Source of the DNA: Macrophomina tecta
Taxonomy: Eukaryota; Ascomycota; Dothideomycetes; Botryosphaeriales; Botryosphaeriaceae
NCBI GenBank assembly: GCA_024180945.1
Contig: JAKSGN010000043.1
Location: 1,860,001-1,924,000, forward strand
DNA length: 64,000 nucleotides
Direction of reading: 5' to 3'
Shown here: one piece after another, positions 55,748 to 64,000 of the stretch
Numbering within the stretch: position 1 is the stretch's first letter
Layout of the letters: the number at the start of each line of letters is the position of its first letter
Notes under the pieces: generated by a model
Seen by the model: the letters and a program-made list of their open reading frames with translations, nothing else
What the model was told of the DNA's origin: nothing
Database searches by the model: none
Made by a program: the position numbers and the translations under genes

Positions 55748-58700
55748 GTAAATTGTAACGACTGGAACGAGCATACAGGAAATGCGTAGATAAACACGGG
55801 CATATGGGGCGGTCTTTCTGCGAGCGATACCCTTTTGTATCATACGGCTTCTCACACACCTCTCCTTCCCTCAAAGTAATAGAGTTGTTCCAACCATCTT
55901 TCCAGGCGCCCTGAGAGACATGCGCGGAGAACCCGTTCTAGACAGTGCTCTTTAATATCAGCGCAATCAATGCTGACCTTGCGCCGCAGTGGTGCGAGGG
56001 TTCGAAGTTTGCTTAACTTTATTGCCCGGAAACGGGGGCGATGCGCGACGCGTACTCGGAAACTTTAAATGGGCGATGCGGAACAGGGTGATTCGCGTGA
56101 TTATCAAGGCAGTCCTCCATTCCGACCACCAGATCTCGACGTCGTGATCGGGGGCTGAGGAATCAAAAACCCGCGGCCTGTAACAATCCGTACCTATCAT
56201 AGCCAACACAGCTGGCCCCGGGCCCCTTTCTAACATCTATCGACACTTCTTGGCCTCTCAATCTCAGACGTGTCTGCCTCGGGATCTCCTGTTGGCGTTC
56301 TTCTTTCGCCCAGCCTCGGTCCGCTTGAGCATTTCAACAATTTCTGACTGAACACGTTACTGGGACAGGGGGGGAAAAAAAAGAGAAAGTTGAAGCGTCA
56401 ATTAGCGAGATGACACATCATGATGGAATTATCATGCAAGAAGTATAAAAGAGGCGGACGGCGTTCGTATCGTGGTAAGTCTCCAGCCAATGTTGTATCA
56501 GCGCATGACGCTTGCATGCAGCTGCACGCGCGGGATCCTCTTCAACCCGCCCATCCGCACTTCCCGCGACCCTCCCACCTCCAGGAATAAGAACTGCCAA
56601 CGCAACTTCTCACCCGGAAGGATGACGAGGGCGACGTCAGGGCGCTGTAATTGTGGAGGCATTGCATTGCTTAGCCGAAGGAACGAACCTGCAATGCGAA
56701 TGCGTCAGCAAGAGAAAGTATCACACTCCCAAAACATGAAAAAAAAAAAAAAAAAAAGAAGGACGGTGAGTGCGCGGAGGGGGAAGAGATGCATATATGT
56801 ATGTACGATACAATTGCGACCTATCGCGGAGCCGCGTTAAACGCTCCCGGCGCTTCCCCGCCATGGGGAAATTGAAAACGGAGAAAAAAAAAAAAGCAAA
56901 TATAGCTTTTCGATTTCTTCTTTGGCGCCCGCCGTTGCGTTTTTTTCTTTTTTCTCTTTTTTTCCTTTTTCCCGGGTTTCTTCTTCGAGCCGGGCAGGAT
57001 GTGTGCCCTCGTCTCTCTGCGCGCGCACCTGCATTCCTGCCGGATGCAGGCGCTGTGCTTCCGGCCAGCAGAAGGGCATAGGCGGGTGTTTGCTCGTAGC
57101 ACACCGCGTCTCTCTCCTGCTATCTTTCGAAGCGCCCTGGCCGTCCGCTAAGCTAGACGAGGACTTGGTCCATGGTAGCTCTATGGAAAGGAAAAAGAAA
57201 TGTGAAACGGTCGAAGGCGCCTCCCGCAAAAAAAGGGAAGGAGAGCGGGGGGGGCGCGCGCGGGCCCACCGCCCTCGCATGGCCCGGCCACGTCCCGGTT
57301 CGACGACCAGAGGAACCTGGGACGGCGCTTTGGACGAAGAGGCGGGGCGGGCGGTGGGTGAGCCCGTTTCTTGGGTGCGTCACCCGGTTCCCCGGCCTTC
57401 TCTCCGCCGCGGCACGCCACAAAGCAGAGCTTGCCGGGAAGTCGATGGGGCTTCCAATCGGGCGCCAGTGGCGCTGCTGCGCGTATACGTGGACGCGGTG
57501 GGAGGGGAGGCTGTATTTGCAAGGGCTCTTGAGCAGACCACTGTGCGTGCGGCGACATCCTTCTCCCTTCCTGCTTGCCTTGGTTGGTCACAACAGCTAT
57601 GTGGTATTCAAAGGTGCATGTGCCTGGATTTTGGAGACGGATATCACATCCCAGGGAGATCTCACGGACGGAACGAGATCTGCAAGTGACCCTGGCTGGG
57701 CAATGGGGATCCATGTGACCCAGCCATAGACGATGGGGAATGTGTTCCCAATGGCGTTAGTCTGAAAAGTGATGCTTGGAAGAACCTCGTGCCCAATCAT
57801 AATGATCCCGAGGATCCCTTTCTCTGTGCCCCAGATCAGCGAGGGCGCAGCGACCAGTTAGATCCTTCTTTCCCGCATTTGGAAGTTTGATCTCCGTGAC
57901 AATACTACTGTATCCGCATAGCATATACTGATTTGGAGAAGTTGATGGCCGAGCCGATTGAGTGCTTTGCACAACTAGCATTACAGTTCCAAATTTGTGA
58001 TTTCGGTGTACCTGGACAGGGATGGGAGTAACCTTGGAGTAATGTTAGAGAAATGCCAATGGTGGGCCGGCGTTCCAGGATTTTGTTTCTCTCTCAGAGT
58101 ACAGCTATTCGGGATGTGCGCTGATAATTACAAGAATGAGGCTGAAGTGCGGTGAAGCTATTGAATCAGATGTAGTATCAAAGCGACGCAGTGCGACCTG
58201 CTGCTGTTTTTACTGGCAGTGCTCAATATTTGCACGAGTCCCTTCGATGATTCTGTTTCAGGTGGCGGAGGTTGGGGCGAAGGAGGCAAGAGCATGAACG
58301 GCGTCATACTTCAATGAGAAACTGCATATGTGGCCTCGATAAGTGAGGGGCGTGTCATGAGATAGCACTGCCTTTCATGGTGAATTGATGAAGTGACGTT
58401 CCTGCAGTGCAGGAATTCGAGCTCTGCTTGCAATCCCCGGCCATAGTAGTCATTTAGACAGAAAGGCCATCGGGTTCCTTCAAGGTAGAACGTTTCACTG
58501 ACTGCTTTAACCTCTACTGCCATATGTGAGAGCTCGAAACTCAGTCTTCGTGGCCCCCTAGCATGTCATCTAGAAACAAAAGGCTCAATGCGGTTCAAAT
58601 GCTATACTCGGAGTCGGGCTTTCTGAGGGCTTTGTTCATCATGGAGTTCACCATGAATCATAAGGTCGACATACATGGCAGCAGAAGCTTGATGATCGTA

Positions 58701-58987
58701 CGGGGTGGGGGCGTCATAGGAGAGAAGCGCGTGTTGTGCTCGCATAACATCGGCGGCCGAGGTTCATAATTCCATCTGAATTGAATCAATTTTTTTTTTA
58801 TGCTCTCCGACGAGACGACTGTGTGGCGGACACCAACTCTGCTCCAGTAGATCATTGCACCCCTTCCTACAGCCTGGCTAGAGAACAGGACACAGCCCAG
58901 TTATTTCCCGGTCCAATCATTTTGACCCACATACCCCTTACTTAAACTCCAGTCCGTAAAGAAACCATTAAAGCGTAACTCGTTAAA
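55748..58987. other. Long intergenic region
   Basis: No convincing gene. Contains homopolymer runs (19 A at 56739-56757; A/T runs near 56883-56900 and 56940-56970). Minus-strand frames at 57597-57800 and 58311-58523 have protein-like composition but no domain, splice support or conserved neighbours, so I leave them uncalled. Confidence 0.5.
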
Positions 58988-60406
58988 TCATTCGCATGCT
59001 GATATGTCATTGAAGTACCATAGATGAGCGTTGACGTCGACGTTCAAGCCCCATTGAGCATTGCCCGACAGGTTGGAGTTGCCAACGAAGGTGTTGATGT
59101 CGTTGACCGTGACTGCGACATCATTTGCACTGGAAATATAGTACTCAGGCGAAATGTGAACGTATCCCATGTTGAGAGTCGGCAGACGAGGGACCTTCGA
59201 AGATGTTAGAACATGAAGCTTGAGCGAAATTGACTCTGAAACTTACGGGATCATTGAGGTGCGTCACGCGGTAGTTTCCGCCCTGCTTGGTGATATAGTC
59301 GGACAAGGCGGCGGGCCCAATGCGGGGCGCACCGAAGGTGTACTACGGGGTGGTCAGTGAGTCGGAGCACCGGAGCGGTGGACGGGGAAAAGCGTACGAG
59401 ATTCACATTGCTGTATCCACTGTTACGCAGATCAGCGGCAGCGAAATCGGCGACAGCCCCTCCACTGCTTGTCGTTAGTATATGTTTCCTTCAGACTGCA
59501 GGAAATAGGGCGGATCAACGCACAGGCTGTGACCGGTGACCAAAATCTCAAAGCTTGGGTGGGCCGCCCGGGCGGTTTGGACAGCAGGGACAACGATGCT
59601 TCGCGCCTCTGACCAAGATTTCCAGAAACCAGAATGGCCAGGGCACCCAGAGCAGATGGTCGTGGCTATCCAAACTCACGTCAGATGACAGTCAACGTCG
59701 CATTTATAAAAGGGACAACGAACCCGTGGTAGCGAAGTCAACGTTGGCTATCCAGTTCTGAATAGACCTCGAGCCACGGAAGGATACGACAATCAGGGAA
59801 TTAGTGGTATCAATTGCAACGAAGCCCGTCGTGTCGGTGACTTTCGTGCTGCGAAGAAGTTAGCGGGAAAGAGAACAGTTCCGGATACTCTCCAGAAAAA
59901 TTTGCAGAAAGACGAAGAGGGTAAGAAATCGTTTAAGATAACCGAATAGGGTGCGGTCCGGAGATAAGGTGCGGTCATACTTCGGACCATCGCAGTGAAG
60001 AAGCAACGGGCACGGAGAAATTGCAAAGACAATGGGTTTGGCCGAGTCGGAATCGTGATTCAAGCTACTCGGCACCGCAATCTTGAAGATTGGAGAGGGG
60101 ACTCACTCTTCGAACTCAACGACGGTGTTGGTCGAGGCGGAGCCGACGGAAGGGCAGTTGCCCGAGGAGCAGGACACCTCTGTCCCTGGACTATCGTTGT
60201 TGAGCCTACAGTATGCGGCCGCGGCATACTGCTCGGCCAGGTTGAAGCGAGCGAGCAGGCTTGCACTGACAGCTGTTGTGGCATTAGCTCAAGCTGCGAC
60301 ACAGAGGGAGGCTGGAGACAGTACCTCTCTTGTCAAGCGGCGCCGGGGCTGCAACGACGAGGCCAGAGAGGGCGGCCAGCACGAGGGACAAAGACAGACG
60401 GGCCAT
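58988..60406 (-). CDS. Secreted class 3 lipase (triacylglycerol lipase fold)
   Basis: Extracellular lipase/feruloyl-esterase-like enzyme. Seven exons on the minus strand: 60325-60406, 60107-60272, 59724-59848, 59524-59665, 59398-59464, 59247-59342 and 58988-59194, total 294 residues, the usual size of Thermomyces-type lipases. Signal peptide residues 1-20, then a short propeptide ending in the Kex2-type site KR at 26-27 before [32 protein letters not shown] carries the oxyanion segment. Catalytic Ser171 lies in GHSLGG, which is split by an intron; Asp225 is in LNDPVPRLP and His283 in NAHLWYF. Four cysteine-bearing loops are conserved (YC, SCSSGNC, ICSGC). The last intron ends in AAG (CTTCGAAG). 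Typical of enzymes acting on plant surface lipids or acyl esters; substrate not visible. Confidence 0.93.
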
Positions 60407-61915
60407 GGCTGACAACAGAAGCACTGGAGGCGGAGGGATCTCTGCTTGCTGAAGGGAGCATGGCGGCGAGCAGCCAGCTTTTAAGCGCGAGCATGCTGGC
60501 AAGGCTGGAGAGAGCTTGAAGCGGAAAGAGCCACGAGCAGGAGCATTTGCTCGGCAGTCTCACAGAAGCGAGAGTCATGGCCGACTGGGCACCGACGAGA
60601 CTAGTGAAAGACGCAAGCGAAGTGCCGGAGCTGATGGCCGCTCGCAGAAGGACCTGCCTTTCTCTCTCCATCAGGTCGTGGTGAGAGCCGCCACGCTAAG
60701 AATGGGAGCACTGCTGATCCCGCCATCGCGCGGCTGCGATAGGCTGGAGGAGATGACTATGCATGGGCTGCAGGAACCGGAGGTAAGCGCGGCCGGCGGC
60801 AGCTCGAAATCGGGAGAAAGCGCCCGTCTCTCCGCACAAGAGTCGATTGCGGGGGCGGCGGGCTTTTCTGTAGGGCTTCGCGAATGGCCATTGCGCCGGC
60901 AGGTTTTGCAGCCACCTGACCGCGACCAAGCAGGAAAGTGGGAGGTGCTGAGGATTCTCCGGATCAGGCCGCCGGGGTGCCTGTCAATCCGCCAGGAACG
61001 CCGTCATGTGGTTCGCTGATGGCTGCATGCTCGGAGGCATTGCATGCCCCTTCGGGCCTGCGTCGCCGAGCGTCCTCGGCCGCGGAATCGTAGGAGTGTC
61101 GCGAAATCGGGGAGGTGGAGGCGCGAGGATGGAGTTGCGACCATTGAGCGCGAGCGCGACCAGCGGGGCTATCCGCGCCCTCCCTCGGGCAGCCGCGGCG
61201 GACGCGTCTCCTCGAACCTGTCCATAGAGAATTGGCGCTTCGGAGAGGTGTTGTAGAGATATGACTCGCATGCGCGGTGCCGACGACGTGCCCGTGAGCC
61301 AGGGCCGGCAAAGCCAGAGCCACCGGCCTGGCGGAGAGTCGAGGAGCACAGTCCAGCCAGCGACCGGCAGGTATGGCGATAAGGCAGGAGTGAGCACGGA
61401 AGGATGAGGTAGGGCGGTGTTGAAAGATAGTGAATGACCGGGGCCCCGCCGCCCGCACGCACATGGTCGCGCGCCGGCGTGACGCAACGCCCGACGCGCT
61501 TTCTCGTCCGCCCCAACCTAAACACCAGCATGGCGGCACCATCACTCACCCCACAACCTTAACACCCTGCCAGCCACCACCCACTGCGCGAGCCCGCGCA
61601 AACACTGCTGCACGCCATCGCCATGTTCTCGACCCCACGCGACGCGTCCTTGTTGCCGCAACACATACAACTACTTCGTCCTTCACCACCGCTGCGCTCT
61701 CCACAGCCATTGCATCCTCTACAACCACTGCTTCCGCTTCTGCATCTGCCACAACTACTTCAACACCCACAATAGCATCGCTCATCGTATTCAATGCGCT
61801 CTCTTCAATCGCTTCCATCGCCATAAATCCTCTGCTTTCTGCAGCCGCCACCCACCACCACCACCACCACCACCTCTCCACCATCTACTACAACCTCACA
61901 ACATCATCGACCACC
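60407..61915. other. Divergent intergenic region and leader
   Basis: Upstream region of the minus-strand lipase and the plus-strand acidic repeat protein. No gene recognised. From about 61545 the plus strand is rich in C, A and T with CAC/ACC repeats ending just before the ATG at 61916; an open frame runs through it from 61430 but its translation is repetitive (Thr/Ser/Ala, poly-His) and I take it as leader. Confidence 0.5.
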
Positions 61916-63592
61916 ATGACGAACATCATCAAACAGACCAGTAAACAGGTGAAAGCTGCGTTCCGCAAGAGAGGCGACAGGCCCTCAGAGCGTGAAATAC
62001 GCATGCTTGAGCGAGAGGCCGCCGCCGATCGCCGGGCTGAGGAAATCAAGCAGAAGGAGAAGCGCAAGAGAGAGAACAAGAAGAGGAGAGAGGAGAAAGA
62101 GAGGAGAGAGCGCGAGGCTCGCCGCAAGAACGGAGTGAGCGACGCCAGCCAGGCTTGTGGCTGGAGCCTCAGCCAGCATCACGCCAAGAATTGGTTCCAA
62201 AGCTACCTCAAGAAAACCAATGAGCGGCCGGACAAGGAGGTCGGGCGCGGCCAGTCTGAGGAGACCGGCGCCGAGGCATTTGAGCCCGATTCTAAGATCC
62301 TTCCAAATGCGCAGCCTGAGGCGACCGGCGAAGACCATGGCGAGCCGCTCGCCCTAGTTTCTGCAGCCAACGAGCAACATGCGTGTGACTATATTACACC
62401 TCCAACTGCTCCCCGCGCTTCTGCACAACCCTGCAGCCCCTGTTCTGATGACGGCCTCGACGACGTCTTCAGCACTGTCCTCAGCCAGGTCATGGAGCCT
62501 GCGGTGCCCGCCCCTGCAGAGCCAGCGCATGCCGAGTCAGAGCACGCGGAGCCAGAGCCTGTAGTGCCAGCTCCGGAAACCGAGGCCATGCCCGCCTATC
62601 AGCTATGGGACGATGGTACTGACGATGAGGAGCTAGTTAGAGCCTTGGAGGGAATCGGAGAGGGCAACGGAAAGAGCATCGGAGGTAGTGTTGGAGAAGA
62701 CGCCGGAGAGAGTGTTGGACAGAGCATTGCAGAGGGTGTTGGAGGAAGCATTGGGGATGGCAGAACCGAGGAAACCCGTAACGCAATTCCTCAGTCCAGT
62801 CCCTGGAACCACGACTGTACGGACGACGAATGCCTGTTGGAACTTTGCGAAGAGGTTGGAGAGGGTACTGGTGCCCGCATCAGAGAAGAAAAGCCGGCGG
62901 AAGCAGGCGATAGATTTCCTCAGGCTAGTCCTTGGGATAATGACGGGACAACCGACGACGAGCTGTTGGAAGCCTCCAAGGCGATCGAAGAGGGCGATAA
63001 GGAGCTTTGGGATCTTGATGATATTGACGAATCTGCGCTTCTTGATGCGGTTCAAGGCCGGACACCTGTCTCGAAGGCCCGCTTAGTCAAGACGGCCCAG
63101 CCGGTCAATGACGCGGATGAGCTCCCGGCGATGAACATATCAATAGAGGCTGAGCCCTCGAGGGACTCAGCGCGCACTCCCTTGGCTGCCGGTCATCGAA
63201 GTGAATCTTTCTCGGATTCATTTTTACCTTCGTCCGACTTCGATCTCACCGTCGAGGACGTCGAGGGTGCAATGTCGGTTCCTGAACCAGTCGCCAACGT
63301 CAGCCGTCCCATTGCGAAAGCCTTGGACCACACCAGTGTTGCGCCTACGAGACCCGCCTCCATGCCGCCTCCTCCAAAGCCAACGGGTAAAAGGAAGTTC
63401 GACGCCTCAATGGGGATCGACCTCCCTCCTGTTAAGCAGCGGAGAATTATCGCACCCAAGCGCAGCTCTGCAACGAACGTCATGGCGCCAGCCCCCGCAA
63501 TGGCTCCTTCGCGGCCTTCGCGGTTCGCAGAGTTCGGCCTCTCCACGCAACTCCTCGCGGATGCGGTGTGCGACGAAGATCTCGACTTCTAG
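61916..63592 (+). CDS. Uncharacterised acidic protein with repeated W-D-x-TDDELL motifs
   Basis: Start chosen at ATG 61916 (context CCACCATGA) giving 558 residues; the frame is open upstream to 61430 but reads as leader. Residues 1-75 are a strongly charged helix (REIRMLEREAAADRRAEEIK, then KEKRKRENKKRREEKERRE), likely coiled coil or nucleic-acid binding. Four related acidic motifs follow between about residues 225 and 380: LWDDGTDDEELVRALEGI, PWNHDCTDDECLLELCEEV, PWDNDGTTDDELLEASKAI and LWDLDDIDESALLDAVQ. Between the first two lies a Gly-rich GEGNGKSIGGSVGEDAGES-type run of about 35 residues. The C-terminus has KRKFDASMGIDLPPVKQRR, a possible nuclear signal, and FGLSTQLLADAVCDEDLDF. I do not recognise the family; a nuclear adaptor is possible. 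Confidence 0.72.
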   Translation: MTNIIKQTSKQVKAAFRKRGDRPSEREIRMLEREAAADRRAEEIKQKEKRKRENKKRREEKERREREARRKNGVSDASQACGWSLSQHHAKNWFQSYLKKTNERPDKEVGRGQSEETGAEAFEPDSKILPNAQPEATGEDHGEPLALVSAANEQHACDYITPPTAPRASAQPCSPCSDDGLDDVFSTVLSQVMEPAVPAPAEPAHAESEHAEPEPVVPAPETEAMPAYQLWDDGTDDEELVRALEGIGEGNGKSIGGSVGEDAGESVGQSIAEGVGGSIGDGRTEETRNAIPQSSPWNHDCTDDECLLELCEEVGEGTGARIREEKPAEAGDRFPQASPWDNDGTTDDELLEASKAIEEGDKELWDLDDIDESALLDAVQGRTPVSKARLVKTAQPVNDADELPAMNISIEAEPSRDSARTPLAAGHRSESFSDSFLPSSDFDLTVEDVEGAMSVPEPVANVSRPIAKALDHTSVAPTRPASMPPPPKPTGKRKFDASMGIDLPPVKQRRIIAPKRSSATNVMAPAPAMAPSRPSRFAEFGLSTQLLADAVCDEDLDF

Positions 63593-64000
63593 TTTCCAGC
63601 GCAACTCCCTTGCCAATGGAGACTGGGAGTTCTCCTCCTTTTCACGATCCGCCGCATGTTTGCAGAGCTGGCTCGCACTGTGTTTGACCTCAGACGCTCG
63701 TCCAGATGTGGTGTCGTGTTGGCGGAGTGGAGAGATCGCTTGAGATACTTTTTAACCGACACCGAAGAGCATCTTTGACGAGATACGCCGTTCCATGAGG
63801 GGGATAAATGGGAGTTCTTCATTGTTGTTTTGTCGGAGGTTCAGCCGGATATCGATAATGTCGGTTTTGCCGATTTGAAATGGGGGCGTATAAGTCTAAA
63901 GTGATGGACACTCCAAGGCTTTGAGCATTAGCATTTTGAGAGATTTGCATGGTCTGGGAATTTGGATCTTAGCGTTGCATTTTTGGGTGGCATCAGCAGG
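63593..64000. other. 3' flank to window end
   Basis: Presumed 3' UTR and downstream spacer of the preceding gene. No new gene begins here that I can support. Confidence 0.5.

Noticed and set aside
57597..57800. Protein-like minus-strand frame
   Set aside because: Hydrophobic and fairly plausible, but with no start context, partner exon or family resemblance; left uncalled.
58311..58523. 70-codon minus-strand frame
   Set aside because: Plausible composition only; no further support.
61430..61915. Upstream extension of the acidic repeat protein
   Set aside because: Thr/Ser/Ala and poly-His low-complexity translation typical of a CA-rich leader; ATG at 61916 has a good context.
1..64000. tRNA, rRNA, CRISPR array, prophage or operon structures
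   Set aside because: None found by eye. Intron-bearing genes and leaders are eukaryotic, so prokaryotic feature types do not apply; tRNA absence is not certain without a covariance search such as tRNAscan-SE.

Overview
The window reads as a gene-dense stretch of nuclear DNA from a filamentous ascomycete (Pezizomycotina). The evidence is short GT-AG introns (mostly 48-130 nt) in monocistronic genes on both strands, CT-rich leaders before start codons, and gene families typical of these fungi: PL3 pectate lyase, Crh-type GPI-anchored cell-wall transglycosylase, LaeA-like methyltransferase, SAT4/rhodopsin-type membrane protein, fungal nitrilase, Hmt1-type ABC transporter. The load of secreted hydrolases suggests a plant-associated or saprotrophic lifestyle. 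A placement in Dothideomycetes or Eurotiomycetes is only a guess. No RNA gene, CRISPR array or classical secondary-metabolite cluster was found.

Layout. 0-11 kb is sparse and holds secreted or accessory enzymes: pectate lyase (3.4-4.3 kb), a LovD/EstB-like serine hydrolase (6.6-8.1 kb) and a secreted GH1 beta-glucosidase on the minus strand (8.7-10.6 kb). 12.5-17.7 kb holds a universal stress protein gene, an AhpC/TSA-like redox protein and a secreted alpha/beta hydrolase. 19.4-25 kb holds a nitrilase (minus), the broken first exon of a rhodopsin-domain membrane protein, and a 2.86 kb hAT DNA transposon with 21-bp terminal inverted repeats and an open transposase. 25.6-32.5 kb is regulatory/core: a forkhead factor (minus), cactin (minus) and, divergently from a 246-bp spacer, the NHEJ factor XLF/Nej1. 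33.2-36.7 kb is one very large uncharacterised Ser-rich protein. 38.3-42.7 kb holds the Crh-type wall enzyme and an uncharacterised protein with a very GC-rich C-terminal half. 44.1-52.3 kb holds the SEA/GATOR2 subunit Rtc1 (minus) divergent from an Hmt1-type half ABC transporter (plus). 53.8-55.7 kb is a ten-exon LaeA-like methyltransferase. 59.0-60.4 kb is a seven-exon secreted class 3 lipase (minus). 61.9-63.6 kb is an uncharacterised acidic repeat protein.

The genes do not form one pathway. The nutrient/stress group (Rtc1 in TORC1 control, Hmt1-type vacuolar transport, USP, AhpC-like) and the extracellular degradation group (PL3, GH1, lipase, alpha/beta hydrolase) are only loosely related.

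Exon models were assembled by hand from reading frame, phase and family alignment. Several need 3' splice sites of the form AAG instead of CAG/TAG, which recurs in four genes here. The most unusual items are those AAG acceptors, a stop-free 66-nt intron hidden in the beta-glucosidase frame, the hAT element beside the broken receptor exon, and three large proteins with internal repeats that I cannot assign.
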